Part shown: positions 55,337 to 64,000 of the stretch, piece after piece
Layout: the number at the start of each line of letters is the position of its first letter
How positions within the stretch are numbered: the first letter of the stretch is position 1
Source of the DNA: Pandoraea vervacti
Lineage (GTDB): Bacteria > Pseudomonadota > Gammaproteobacteria > Burkholderiales > Burkholderiaceae
DNA: 64,000 bases
Reading direction: 5' to 3'
Assembly: GCF_000934605.2 (NCBI RefSeq)
Contig: NZ_CP010897.2
Coordinates: 62,001-126,000, forward strand
Made by a program: the position numbers and the translations under genes
Notes under the pieces: model-generated
The model's database searches: none
Told to the model about the DNA's origin: nothing
What the model saw: only the letters and a program-made list of their open reading frames with translations

Positions 55337-55384
55337 GACGGCAACCGCAATATGCGGACGAAAACGAGATCAGCGGCAAAGGTA

Positions 55385-56278
55385 TCACGCGAAGAGTCGC
55401 AATAGCGCATTGCGCGCATGGCGGATCAGGTCGGTCTCGTCGGCGTGCCCCGGCAACAGATGAAATTCCGCGCGTGGCAGGGGAGGCAAACCGAGCGACG
55501 TCGGGCAGACGACCAGATCGGGGGTGAGCGCCGATTCGTTCAGGCACGAAATACCCAGCCCCGCGCCGAGCGCCAGTTGCATGCCCGCGACACCCGCCGC
55601 CGAATGCGAAACGCGATACGGGATCTTGTGCCGCTCAAGCACGTTGACCACGAGCGTTTGCAGGGCGCACGGACGCGGCAGCGTGATCAGCGGCAACGGC
55701 ATGTCGAGCGGCTCGGACGACGTGGCGGACATCGCCCACACGAGACGCTCGCGGCGCACTAGCGTGGCCGACGTGCGCTCGCCGGTGACCTCATCACTGG
55801 CGCTGACCTCCTCATTCAACAGACGCAACGCGAGCCCGACGTCGAAGTGCTCGCCGGTCAGGGCCGTGCGCTCGATCTGCGAGCTCTGCATGGCGCTCAC
55901 GTGAAGCCGCAGGCGCGGGTACAGGCTTGTAAAGCGCTTGAGCACGCGGCCGACATCTTGTGGACGGTAGTAGTCCGTGATGGCGATGCGCAACTCGCCG
56001 TCGAGCAACACGCCCTGCAAATCCTCGAACGCCGCTTCCGACAATGCCGCGATCTGACGCGCATAGGTCATCAGGCGCGTGCCCGCCGGCGTTGGACGCA
56101 TCCCTTTTCGCGAGCGCACCAGCAACGGTTGTCCGGCGCGCGCTTCGAGCTTCTTGAGTTGTTCGCTGACGCTCGACTGCGACAGAAAGATCTGCTCGGC
56201 GGCGGCCGAAATGCTGCCGGCGTCGTGAATGGCGATAAAGGTACGTAGCTGTGTCAGGTCGAAGGCGCGGGCGTTCAT
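55385..56278 (-). CDS. LysR-family regulator
   Basis: A 298-aa protein. The helix-turn-helix is at residues 8-67 (LTQLRTFIAIHDAGSISAAAEQIFLSQSSVSEQLKKLE), followed by the LysR linker and substrate-binding domain. It is divergent from an MFS transporter gene, 232 bp away, and is probably its regulator. The ATG at 56278 is set by family similarity. Ligand unknown. Confidence 0.88.
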   Translation of the reverse strand: MNARAFDLTQLRTFIAIHDAGSISAAAEQIFLSQSSVSEQLKKLEARAGQPLLVRSRKGMRPTPAGTRLMTYARQIAALSEAAFEDLQGVLLDGELRIAITDYYRPQDVGRVLKRFTSLYPRLRLHVSAMQSSQIERTALTGEHFDVGLALRLLNEEVSASDEVTGERTSATLVRRERLVWAMSATSSEPLDMPLPLITLPRPCALQTLVVNVLERHKIPYRVSHSAAGVAGMQLALGAGLGISCLNESALTPDLVVCPTSLGLPPLPRAEFHLLPGHADETDLIRHARNALLRLFA

Positions 56279-56510
56279 GACGGCTCTCGTCGGAGGCATT
56301 CCACGGTGTCGCGCATGAATTTGGCCTTCACCGTAGTTGATTCGGAAAACACGATGCAAGTCATCGAATTTTCCCGCTTTTCCGATGGATTGTACATCCG
56401 TAGCATGCGGAGCATGGTGTCCTGATCGCCACGCAACTGCGTCAAGCGAGACAGGAGACTTCCGATTCCCTTGCTCTGAGACGCGCGCCCAACAGGCCGC
56501 GCACTGTGTC

Positions 56511-57908
56511 ATGAACGAACGTCTGTGTCCCGTGCCTTCCGCCCCAGCGAACACTGCGGCGAGCCCTAGTCCTGCCGGTTCCGCCGGTTCCCCCACGTCT
56601 TCGGCTTGCGCGGCGGTGGCATCGCCCGCGCTGCGTCGCCCCGTCGCAGCCCCCGGCCGTCGCCATCGCTGGAAGGTCCTCGGCGTAGGCGTTGCGGCCA
56701 ACGGCAGCTTTGCGGCAGCCATGGGCGGTATCCCTGCTACGGCCGTGCAGATGCGAAGCGACTATGCCCTGGGGACCGGCGACCTGGGCATAGTGCTTGG
56801 CATGATCGGTCTGGGAATCGCCGTTTCCGAATTGCCTTGGGGCATGCTGACGGATCGCTGGGGCGACCGGCGCGTGCTGCTCGTCGGGTTGCTGGTGACG
56901 GCGGCGGCGCTATTGGGACTGGGTCTGTGGGTCGTGCCGACGGCACATGCCATTCCGTCGATGCCGATGCTCGCCGCCGGCATGCTGGCCATCGGGGTGC
57001 TCGGCGGCAGCGTGAACGGGTCGAGCGGTCGTGCAGTCATGCGTTGGTTTCATGACGGCGAGCGCGGGCTGGCGATGAGCGTGCGGCAGTGCGCGGTACC
57101 GATGGGCAGCGGCATCGGCGCGCTGGCGCTGCCGGGCACCGCGCTGCATTTCGGCTTTGGCGCCGTGTTCGTCGGACTTGCCGTGGCGTGCGTTGCTGCG
57201 GCGGGCATGGCATGGCTGTGGTTGCTCGAACCCCCGGAGGAACCGCACGACACAACGCGTGGCGCCGGCGCTGCTGCCAATGTGCCTCATGGCGCGTCCT
57301 ACTCGCCGCTGCGCGATGCGCGACTATTGAGCACGGCGTTGGGCATGGCCGTGCTCGTCATGCCGCAGGTGGCGGTCGTCACGTTCGGCACGGTGTTTCT
57401 GCATGACTTTGCGCATGCGAGCGTGCTGACGATTTCGCTGACATTGGGCGCCGTGCAGGCGGGCGCCGCGATGACCCGGGTGTGGAGCGGCCGTTACACG
57501 GACAAACGTCGCAACCGCCCTGCCTATCTGCGCGCGTGCACGATTGCCGTGGGCGTCGTCTTCGCAACGTTGGGATTGCTCGTCGCGCTGCTCTCGCTGC
57601 GCGCCGATTGGCTCGCCCATGGCACGCCGCTGATGGTCGCGCTGTTGATCGCGGGCGGTGTGATCGCATCTGCCTGGCACGGCGTGGCCTTCACCGAACT
57701 CGCGACGCGGGCCGGCGCGTCGCGCGCGGGCACGGCGCTCGGCATCGGCAACACGGGCGTCTTCCTCACGATGTTCCTGACGCCGCTGACGATTCCGCTG
57801 TTGTTGTCGTTGGGCGGATGGGGGCTGGTGTGGGCGGGCGGTCTGGTTTGTGCTGCGCTGGCATGGCCACTCTTTGCCTGGTCGCATCGTGGGCGCAGGC
57901 GTGTGTGA
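56511..57908 (+). CDS. MFS transporter (CynX/NNP-like)
   Basis: A 465-aa permease. About 50 Pro, Ala and Ser-rich residues precede the first helix (WKVLGVGVAANGSFAAAMGGIPATAV). The MFS motif between helices 2 and 3 is GMLTDRWGDRRVLL, and about 12 helices follow. A central cytoplasmic loop is near 240-260. The substrate is unknown. The long N-terminal tail depends on the ATG at 56511; a later start is possible. It is divergent from a LysR gene. Confidence 0.82.
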   Translation: MNERLCPVPSAPANTAASPSPAGSAGSPTSSACAAVASPALRRPVAAPGRRHRWKVLGVGVAANGSFAAAMGGIPATAVQMRSDYALGTGDLGIVLGMIGLGIAVSELPWGMLTDRWGDRRVLLVGLLVTAAALLGLGLWVVPTAHAIPSMPMLAAGMLAIGVLGGSVNGSSGRAVMRWFHDGERGLAMSVRQCAVPMGSGIGALALPGTALHFGFGAVFVGLAVACVAAAGMAWLWLLEPPEEPHDTTRGAGAAANVPHGASYSPLRDARLLSTALGMAVLVMPQVAVVTFGTVFLHDFAHASVLTISLTLGAVQAGAAMTRVWSGRYTDKRRNRPAYLRACTIAVGVVFATLGLLVALLSLRADWLAHGTPLMVALLIAGGVIASAWHGVAFTELATRAGASRAGTALGIGNTGVFLTMFLTPLTIPLLLSLGGWGLVWAGGLVCAALAWPLFAWSHRGRRRV

Positions 57909-57932
57909 GTACCGCACGTAGCGGCGCGTTGC

Positions 57933-58844
57933 TCAACAGGGCAGGTGAACGTTGTCCACGAGAAAGTCGAGAAATGCCCGCACGCGGGCGGGCAAGTGGC
58001 CGCCCTGCCCGACATACACGGCATGCACCGGCTCGAGATCGCCGGGGTTGTAGTCTTCGAGCACTGGCACGAGACGTCCCTCCCGCAGATCGGCATCCAC
58101 GTGATATCGGGAGTGACGGGCCAGCCCCACGCCCTGAAGGGCGAGACGGCGCATGGTCTCGCCGTCGCTCGTCAGCACGTTGCCTGCGGGCGGGTACAGG
58201 GTGACGCCGCCAGCACCGTCGCGAAACGGCAGGCCTTCGATATGACGCTCGAAATTGAACGCCATGACGTTGTGCCGTATGAGATCCGCCGGCGTACGCA
58301 ACGGGGCACTGCGTGCGAGATAGTCGGGCGAGGCCACCACGTGCACACGACTCTCCCCCAGCTTGCGTGCGACGAGCCGAGAGTCGCGCAACGGACCTGC
58401 GCGCACGGCGACATCGGCGCGTTGAGAGAGCAGGTCGACGACGGTATCCGTGAGCGTCAGATCGAGGCGTATCTCGGGATACGTCGCCAGAAATGCCGGG
58501 ATGACCGGCAACAGATAGAGCGTGCCGATCGGGACGCTCGAATTCACGCGCAACAGCCCGCGCGGCACGGCGCCCGCGGCCGCCTCGCGTTCTGCGGCGT
58601 CGATATCGGCGAGCACGCGTAGCGTTCGTTCGTGGAACGCGGTGCCTTCGGGCGTGAGTTGCAGACGTCGTGTGGAGCGGTTGAAAAGACGGGCGCCGAG
58701 CCGCGCTTCAAGCCGCGCGACCAGCTTGCTGACGGCCGAAGGCGTCATGTGCAATGCACGCGCTGCCGCCGAAAAGCCACCAAGTTCCACCACGCGGGCG
58801 AAGACTTCCATATCGCCCGAGCGGTTGACGTCCTGTCGACCCAT
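57933..58844 (-). CDS. LysR-family regulator
   Basis: A 304-aa LysR protein of the DNA-binding type with helix-turn-helix in residues 12-70 (MEVFARVVELGGFSAAARALHMTPSAVSKLVARLEARLG), then FNRSTRRLQLTPEG. The effector domain ends near 290. It is divergent from an MFS efflux gene. Between the two is a perfect palindrome that it may bind. This LysR subgroup often controls neighbouring efflux pumps. Confidence 0.88.
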   Translation of the reverse strand: MGRQDVNRSGDMEVFARVVELGGFSAAARALHMTPSAVSKLVARLEARLGARLFNRSTRRLQLTPEGTAFHERTLRVLADIDAAEREAAAGAVPRGLLRVNSSVPIGTLYLLPVIPAFLATYPEIRLDLTLTDTVVDLLSQRADVAVRAGPLRDSRLVARKLGESRVHVVASPDYLARSAPLRTPADLIRHNVMAFNFERHIEGLPFRDGAGGVTLYPPAGNVLTSDGETMRRLALQGVGLARHSRYHVDADLREGRLVPVLEDYNPGDLEPVHAVYVGQGGHLPARVRAFLDFLVDNVHLPC

Positions 58845-58941
58845 CTGAAGTTTTCCGAGATCTCTGCTGTGCGCGCCCGCTTTGGCCGAGGCGGCGAATG
58901 TCATGACATCCGCCGGTTCGTCGCGCCGAGCGCGGCGCTTC

Positions 58942-58960
58942 TTGTGACTTCAAGTCACAA
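58942..58960. promoter_or_regulatory. Perfect palindrome in the LysR/MFS divergent promoter
   Basis: TTGTGACTTCAAGTCACAA has 9-bp arms with a single central base. It lies 98 bp from the LysR start and 128 bp from the MFS start, a likely operator for the LysR protein. Confidence 0.6.
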
Positions 58961-59087
58961 ATGATTTTCCTTTGCGCAGTCTATTTCATCAATACAGGGC
59001 CGTCTATATTCCGCACATCGACTCGCCTCCGGATAACCGTGCGTTAGCCGCCGGTGCGCCGTCCCCCCATTCAGACAGGAGTGTTCC

Positions 59088-60281
59088 GTGCCTATCGCGC
59101 TTTATGCCCTCACCGCCGGTGCCTTCGGCATCGGTGTGACGGAGTTTGTCATCATGGGCTTGCTGCTTAACGTCGGCGCCGATTTCGGCGTGTCGATCGC
59201 CGCAGCGGGCCTGCTCATTTCCGGCTACGCGCTGGGTGTCGTGGTCGGTGCCCCGATCATGACGACCGCCACGGCCCGGTGGCCGCGCAAGACGGTGCTG
59301 CTCGTGCTCATGGCGATCTTCACCGTCGGCAACGCCGCTTGTGCGCTCGCTCCGAGCTACGGCGCACTGATGGCCGCGCGCGTACTGACGTCCTTCGCGC
59401 ATGGCACGTTCTTCGGCGTCGGGTCGGTGGTGGCGACCGGCCTCGTGTCGCGCGAGCGCCGCGCGTCGGCCATCGCCGTCATGTTCACGGGGCTGACGGT
59501 CGCCAACATTCTCGGCGTGCCGTTCGGCACCTGGCTGGGCCAGCACTTCGGATGGCGCGCCAGTTTCTGGGCAGTCACGCTGATTGGCGCCCTCGCCTGG
59601 CTCGTGATTGCCGGTTTCGTCCCGAAGATTGCGGCGCCCAAGGACGCCGGTGACTGGCGTGCGGACATACGTGCACTGGCGCGTCGCCCCGTATTGCTGG
59701 GCTTGCTGACGACGGTATTGGGCTGGGTGGGGGTGTTCGGGGTGTTCACGTACATTGCGCCGCTGCTCACCGAAGTGACGGGCTTCTCCGAAGGAGCGGT
59801 CTCGCCGATTCTGCTGATCTTCGGCGGCGGCCTGGTCGTGGGCAATTTGCTCGGCGGCAAACTCGCGGACCGTCGCGTGGTGCCGACCGTGTTGGGTAGT
59901 CTGCTCGCGCTGTCGGTCGTACTTGGGGCGATGACCTTCGCGCTGCACTCGCACTGGGCGGCCGTCGTGTTCGTGGCCCTGCTGGGCGCGACAGCCTTTG
60001 CGACGGTCGCGCCGCTGCAACTCTGGGTGATGGAGAAGGCTTCCGGCGCGGGCGAGAGTCTGGCGTCGAGCTTCAATATCGCGGCGTTCAATCTCGGAAA
60101 CGCCATCGGCGCGTGGCTGGGCGGCTTCGTCATCGAGCACGGCCCCGGCCTGACGGCCGTGCCCTGGGTGGCGGCGCTCGTGCCGCTCGCCGGGGCGAGT
60201 GTGGCATTGCTGAGCTTGCGGCTCGACCGCCGCGACGCCCGGCGTCAGCCCGTGACGAACTGCGAAACCCCGGCGATGTGA
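59088..60281 (+). CDS. DHA1-family MFS transporter (arabinose-efflux-like)
   Basis: A 397-aa permease with 12 helices beginning IALYALTAGAFGIGVTEFVIMGLL, the start typical of AraJ/YdhP-type sugar or drug efflux pumps. The conserved loop is TARWPRKTVLL, and helix 4 contains ARVLTSFAHGTFFGVGSV. The start is GTG at 59088, supported by AGGAG six bases upstream. It should export small molecules; the natural substrate is unknown. It is divergent from its likely LysR regulator. Confidence 0.88.
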   Translation: MPIALYALTAGAFGIGVTEFVIMGLLLNVGADFGVSIAAAGLLISGYALGVVVGAPIMTTATARWPRKTVLLVLMAIFTVGNAACALAPSYGALMAARVLTSFAHGTFFGVGSVVATGLVSRERRASAIAVMFTGLTVANILGVPFGTWLGQHFGWRASFWAVTLIGALAWLVIAGFVPKIAAPKDAGDWRADIRALARRPVLLGLLTTVLGWVGVFGVFTYIAPLLTEVTGFSEGAVSPILLIFGGGLVVGNLLGGKLADRRVVPTVLGSLLALSVVLGAMTFALHSHWAAVVFVALLGATAFATVAPLQLWVMEKASGAGESLASSFNIAAFNLGNAIGAWLGGFVIEHGPGLTAVPWVAALVPLAGASVALLSLRLDRRDARRQPVTNCETPAM

Positions 60282-60287
60282 CGTTGC

Positions 60288-60333
60288 GGACGGTCTGACG
60301 TCGCTTGCGTTGGCGACGCGTGTCAGACCGTCC
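60288..60333. terminator. Long hairpin between convergent genes
   Basis: Perfect 12-bp stem GGACGGTCTGAC / GTCAGACCGTCC enclosing a 22-nt loop that itself can pair (GTCGC with GCGAC). It lies between convergent stops and could serve both strands, though no T-run follows. Confidence 0.6.
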
Positions 60334-60338
60334 CTTGC

Positions 60339-61190
60339 TCAGGCCATCACCCCGACGATCACGCTGGCGGCCGCAAAGGCGGCTGTTGCCCCCACCCCTG
60401 CCGTCAACCCGCGTGCCGCCAGCGTCTCGTGCGGCATCACTGCCGCGAGACGACTGCCGCCCGGCAGTGCCAGAATCACTTCCGCCTGACCGCCTTCGTC
60501 GGCGACGCCTTCCACCGTGCCCGCCAGACGATTGGCCGTCGGCAGGCCGGCCAGATCCGCGCCGCGCGCCATCTCGATCCACGGCGCCTTGATGAGGGCG
60601 AACGCGTCACCGCCGAGCGCCAGCCCGAGCGACTGGGTGCTGTGGTGGGTGAGCGACGCCGTGATCGCCTCGCCGCCGGGCAGCGTCAACGTCACTTCGT
60701 CGTTCACGCCGCTGCGCCGAATTGCGGTGATCGTTCCGTGCAACTGGTTGCGCGCACTGGTCTGAAGGCCGAGCCGGGAGATGACCGGCCACTGTTCGTC
60801 GAAGTGCTCCAGATCGTTCGCCACACGCGCGAGAAACTGCCGTTGTGCCGCTTCGACGGCCCGAAACGCGGCGACCAGCTTCGTGCCACGGGCGGTAAGA
60901 CGCGTACCGCCTCCGCCACGCCCGCCCGTGCTGCGCGCGACCAGCGGCTCGCCCGCGAGCTGGTTCATGGCGTCGACGGCGTCCCAGGCGGCCTTGTAGC
61001 TCATGCCCGCCGCCTTGGCAGCGGCCGTGATGGAGCCATGCGAAGCAATATGTTCGAGCAGGGCGATCCGGGCTTGTCCGCCAAGCGACGACGTGCCGCG
61101 ATGCAGCCACAGCGAACCGCTCACTTGCAGGGCGTCGCCAGTGTCGTTGCGCAAAGCGCCGTCCGTCATTGAAAAAGGTTCGGAAACCAT
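60339..61190 (-). CDS. modE: ModE-like molybdate-responsive regulator
   Basis: A 283-aa protein. The N-terminal LysR-like winged helix (about 38-100, RIALLEHIASHGSITAAAKAAGMSYKAAWDAVDAMN and the GRGGGGTRLT turn) is followed by two tandem TOBE/MOP domains (about 145-210 and 220-280, each with an LPGG turn) that bind molybdate or tungstate. This is the complete ModE layout. The family represses the modABC importer, but no mod genes are in the window. Start codons at 61190 and 61169 are both possible. Confidence 0.88.
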   Translation of the reverse strand: MVSEPFSMTDGALRNDTGDALQVSGSLWLHRGTSSLGGQARIALLEHIASHGSITAAAKAAGMSYKAAWDAVDAMNQLAGEPLVARSTGGRGGGGTRLTARGTKLVAAFRAVEAAQRQFLARVANDLEHFDEQWPVISRLGLQTSARNQLHGTITAIRRSGVNDEVTLTLPGGEAITASLTHHSTQSLGLALGGDAFALIKAPWIEMARGADLAGLPTANRLAGTVEGVADEGGQAEVILALPGGSRLAAVMPHETLAARGLTAGVGATAAFAAASVIVGVMA

Positions 61191-61482
61191 AATGATTTTT
61201 TCGATCAAACGCGTCAGGTGGCCGCATTGTAGAGGGCGGGCGACCCAGCGAATATAAAGGCTGGACGGGAAACTGTTGCGGCGCACCAACGAAGTGCGCT
61301 TCGTACGTCCGTTTGGGGGACGAATGGGGGACGTTTCTCCTCTACATTGAATTTGCCGCATGCCCCCCCAAAGCCGGTTCGTATTGCTTCAGGCCTGAAA
61401 TTCTCCGGTCTGAAGCGAACTGACCGGGAATGCGACGTTTACCGAAGTGCCCACTCACCTGACACAACAGAAACGGGGTGAA

Positions 61483-61719
61483 ATGATGCGCGTCAGGAAT
61501 ATCAAGGAAACGGTTGACGGGGCTCGATACTATCGTCTGGTTCGCACATTGCCCAACGGCAAGCGACATCAGATGCAAATCTCTTTCTCCGCGGGTGAAA
61601 TGCGCTTCAGACGTTTCGTTGCGCAGCGATTATGGTTGCTGCGAGCCGAAATGCGAGACAGCACGCGGGCGGCCGCTGCGCCCGCACCACGCAGTAACAT
61701 GCCGCAGTTGGTCTTTTGA
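61483..61719 (+). CDS. Small basic protein of unknown function
   Basis: A 78-aa frame with GGGGTGA directly ahead of a double ATG. The centre is structured-looking (RNIKETVDGARYYRLVRTLPNGKRHQMQISFSAGEMRFRRF) and strongly basic; the end is Ala and Pro-rich. No family recognised. The high Arg content could point to nucleic-acid binding, but this is only a guess. Confidence 0.45.
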   Translation: MMRVRNIKETVDGARYYRLVRTLPNGKRHQMQISFSAGEMRFRRFVAQRLWLLRAEMRDSTRAAAAPAPRSNMPQLVF

Positions 61720-61823
61720 CACGACCGTGGTCTTGTCGGATCAGGCGCTGGACCGGTGACTTCACTGGGCCGGCGCTCTGTATTTCCGCCGTCGTAAGCC
61801 TTGCCCTGTCGGGGCGCAAGGTC

Positions 61824-63470
61824 TCAACCCGCCTTGCGGGGCGTGAGCGACGTAGGTGACGTGCCGGATAGGAGAGACGTCGCGCAAGCGAGTGGCGACA
61901 TCGTCGCAGGCGTCTTCACGGCCGTCAGTCCGGTGCCCGCGTGCGCAATGGCGAATTGCACGAGTTCGTCGAAGGCGATGGGCCGCGCAAACAGGTATCC
62001 CTGTGCATAAGTGACGTTGCGCCCACGCAGGTAATTGGCCTGCATCTCATTTTCGACCCCTTCCGCCACGATCGTCATGTCCAGCCGCTCGGCCAGATGG
62101 ATGATGGAATCGCAGATATTGCGCGTGACCACGTCGTCTTCGGTCACCGGCAGGAATTCCTTGTCGATCTTCAGATAGTTGAAGTCGTAGCGCTTCAGAT
62201 AGCCAATGGAATTGTTCTCGGCGCCGAAGTCGTCCAGCGCCGTCTCGATGCCACGCCGTTGCAACTCGGCCATCACGTTACGTGCGGCGGCCGTGTCGCG
62301 AATCACGTAACGCTCGGTGATTTCGGCGACCATCGGATAGGTATCGTTCAACGCGCCGTAGTAACGCTCGATGTCATGGAGGATCGTGGTGTCCCGCAAG
62401 TGCCGTTCGGCGAGATTGATGCCGATATGAAACCCCTGCGGCAATGCGCCCCTGGCCACGTCGTTACGAATCTGACGCAGCAAGGCGCGCGTGAGATCGA
62501 TGATCAGGCCATTGTCTTCGGCAATCGGAATGAAGGCGTCGGGTCGTACCAGACCGGCCACGGGGTGATGCCAGCGCATCAGCGCCTCGGCGCCCGCACA
62601 TCGGCCGGTGGCGAGTTCCATGACCGGCTGGTAGTACACCTTGAATTCATTGCGCTTGATGCCGTGGGCAATCTGCCGCTTCATGAACTGGGCCGGGCCG
62701 AGATGGCGGAACGTCATGACGCCGAGCAGGAACGCCACGATGCCGCCGAACGCCAGGAAGATCGGCGCCTGTTGGGTCGCGAGCGATTGCATCAACGACG
62801 GACTGCCCGCAAGCGACGTCGTGAAGTATCGCGACGTGAGCGATACCTGTGCACCGCGCGTTGCGATGCCCGCCGATTCCAGTTTCGGACCTTCTGAGGT
62901 GAGCGAGACGTTGCCGACGGTCATGGCCGTCCACGCCAGGTCGCTCGTCTTGACGCTATGTAACGTCTCCGTGAGATAGATGCCGTCGACGAAGCCGAGC
63001 ACGCCATCGGTAGCGGACGTCGGCACGTAAAGCGCCAGCGCCGGCATATCCCGCACATACGGCGTGCTGCTCACCAGCAACGCGCGCGTGCCCGTGAGCA
63101 TGGGCACCAGATCCGCCGGCAGCGGCATGTTCAGCGCCGCGCTGGAGCGAATGACGGATGAGCAATAGAGTTGCCCGCGCGAGACGAGCCAGATGGAGCG
63201 GAAGTAGGGGCTGAGGGTGCCGGTGGCCTGAAGCGAGGTGCTGACCTCGCTGCACGAGCGGCCGACCCATGGGGATGCGCCGCGCAGCGTGTTCTCGGCT
63301 TGCGCGACGATGCGTTCGAGGGCGTTGCGCTGGCGCTCGGCCTCCTCCTGGAGGATCGATTGCGACATGTGATAAATGCGCAGCCAACCCAGAAACAGGA
63401 CGACAGCGAGCGTGACCGCCACGACGAGTCCGGTCACCAGCCACTGCACGACTCTGGAGTGTTGAATCAT
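61824..63470 (-). CDS. Membrane cyclic-di-GMP phosphodiesterase (CSS-EAL)
   Basis: A 548-aa protein. One helix at 8-30, a periplasmic sensor (about 35-245) with the redox CSS motif C103-S-S and another Cys at 73, a second helix at about 246-266, then an EAL domain. Catalytic and ligand residues are present: E305-A-L, the Asn in GINLAERH, EITER, DDFGAEN, KIDKEF, AEGVE and QGY. So it should hydrolyse cyclic-di-GMP in the cytoplasm under control of periplasmic thiol state, as in E. coli PdeC-type enzymes. No GGDEF domain is present. The ATG at 63470 precedes the first helix. Confidence 0.9.
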   Translation of the reverse strand: MIQHSRVVQWLVTGLVVAVTLAVVLFLGWLRIYHMSQSILQEEAERQRNALERIVAQAENTLRGASPWVGRSCSEVSTSLQATGTLSPYFRSIWLVSRGQLYCSSVIRSSAALNMPLPADLVPMLTGTRALLVSSTPYVRDMPALALYVPTSATDGVLGFVDGIYLTETLHSVKTSDLAWTAMTVGNVSLTSEGPKLESAGIATRGAQVSLTSRYFTTSLAGSPSLMQSLATQQAPIFLAFGGIVAFLLGVMTFRHLGPAQFMKRQIAHGIKRNEFKVYYQPVMELATGRCAGAEALMRWHHPVAGLVRPDAFIPIAEDNGLIIDLTRALLRQIRNDVARGALPQGFHIGINLAERHLRDTTILHDIERYYGALNDTYPMVAEITERYVIRDTAAARNVMAELQRRGIETALDDFGAENNSIGYLKRYDFNYLKIDKEFLPVTEDDVVTRNICDSIIHLAERLDMTIVAEGVENEMQANYLRGRNVTYAQGYLFARPIAFDELVQFAIAHAGTGLTAVKTPATMSPLACATSLLSGTSPTSLTPRKAG

Positions 63471-63641
63471 GTTTGCTGCCAACCAAGAAAGCGGAGGGTC
63501 CCACGTGGACTGCGGTGCTGCACGACGCAACCCGTCAGATGACTCTACACGAATACCCGACGGCGTCCGACCCCCGATAAACCCGCACAACGCCCGGCAG
63601 ACGGGCGTGAAGGGCGCGTGCCAGTGATGCGCGAGACGGCC

Positions 63642-63659
63642 GTCGGACGATCGTCCGAC
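63642..63659. promoter_or_regulatory. Perfect 18-bp palindrome
   Basis: GTCGGACGATCGTCCGAC is an exact palindrome in the 460-bp non-coding stretch 63471-63930 between the EAL gene and the gene that runs off the right end. Regulator unknown. Confidence 0.55.
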
Positions 63660-63783
63660 CTCAGGCGAGGCAGCGGCCTAGCCGCATCCTGCGTGGCACT
63701 CGGATGGCGTAATCGCGACAAAACTTGGCGTAACGGCGATTTACGCATGCTCTACACTTCACTCATTAACTTTCCGGCGGAAA

Positions 63784-63799
63784 TTGGGATTAATCCCAA
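63784..63799. promoter_or_regulatory. Perfect 16-bp palindrome
   Basis: TTGGGATTAATCCCAA is an exact palindrome 131 bp ahead of the last start codon in the window. Its AT-rich centre makes it a reasonable operator for the gene to the right. Confidence 0.5.
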
Positions 63800-63930
63800 C
63801 TTTCTTGCATAGGTCTGCCAGATGGCGCAAAGACGACGCAAACACGGCGCAAAAGAACGCGCAACGATGGCAAAAAGACCCCCGGCAAGCCCACGTTTTC
63901 CCAAGCCTTTGATGTCAAATCACCCGTCCC

Positions 63931-64000
63931 ATGTCGAGTCAACCTGCTACGTCCCTCTCCGGTGCCACGCCACCGGCCGCGCAGGGCACGGCGTTCCGCG
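63931..64000 (+). CDS. Start of a gene running off the window (partial)
   Basis: An ATG at 63931 opens a frame that stays open to the end and reads Met-Ser-Ser-Gln-Pro followed by Ala, Thr, Ser and Pro-rich residues ending GTAFR. It is too short to name. Disordered starts of this kind are common ahead of membrane transporters in these genomes, so an MFS protein is one possibility. Confidence 0.4.
   Translation, partial: MSSQPATSLSGATPPAAQGTAFR

Overview
The window is 64 kb of GC-rich DNA from a Gram-negative betaproteobacterium. The DUF3331, DUF4148 and DUF2288 proteins, the Burkholderia-type trimeric porin, the many LysR regulators and the very long UvrA all point to Burkholderiales (Burkholderiaceae). 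A Pandoraea-like genome would fit, but that is inference from gene content only. No rRNA, tRNA, CRISPR array or phage was found. Most of the window is ordinary chromosome, interrupted by two IS110-family insertion sequences, one decayed transporter gene and a small accessory locus that looks like type III effectors.

Layout. 1-4.8 kb: sulfur amino acid cluster (amino acid ABC transporter end, cysteine-dioxygenase-like cupin, four-domain rhodanese, cystathionine beta-lyase). 5-6.3 kb: class C beta-lactamase. 6.6-8.1 kb: first IS110 element. 8.1-10.8 kb: NADH dehydrogenase II and a DUF3331 gene, divergent from a TetR regulator. 10.9-12.6 kb: RidA-type imine deaminase and a D-amino-acid-dehydrogenase-like flavoprotein. 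12.7-14.4 kb: NlpC/P60 lipoprotein. 14.5-18.9 kb: sigma factor, FecR and TonB-dependent receptor behind a Fur box. 19-19.7 kb: VapBC with a palindromic operator. 19.8-25.9 kb: a double-length UvrA (1981 aa, four ABC ATPase cores) behind a LexA-type SOS box. 26-27.3 kb: a 9-bp minisatellite and the second IS110 element. 27.7-28.6 kb: a small secreted DUF4148 protein and a non-coding cluster of DnaA-box-like motifs. 28.6-32.4 kb: dienelactone-hydrolase-like enzyme, MetY and UppP. 32.5-36.1 kb: LysR, iron alcohol dehydrogenase and MHS-type transporter resembling parts of phosphonate (2-aminoethylphosphonate) gene sets. 36.2-37.6 kb: three small secreted or membrane proteins.

38-41.2 kb is the most unusual stretch. 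It holds a 430-aa protein with deaminase-fold zinc motifs (HAE and PCAAC), convergent with a two-gene unit in which a CesT-like type III secretion chaperone lies 3 bp upstream of a 478-aa protein of unknown fold. This is the classic chaperone-effector arrangement, but no secretion apparatus is in the window. 41.5-47.9 kb is a purine nucleoside regulon: adenosine deaminase, NCS2 purine permease, divergent LysR, Tat-exported nucleoside hydrolase and porin. 48-52.9 kb: DUF445 membrane protein, malate synthase G and peptidase E. 53-55.4 kb: EamA pseudogene and three small conserved proteins. 55.4-60.3 kb: two divergent LysR/MFS pairs. 60.3-63.5 kb: ModE-like regulator, a small protein and a CSS/EAL cyclic-di-GMP phosphodiesterase. 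The window ends in the first codons of another gene.
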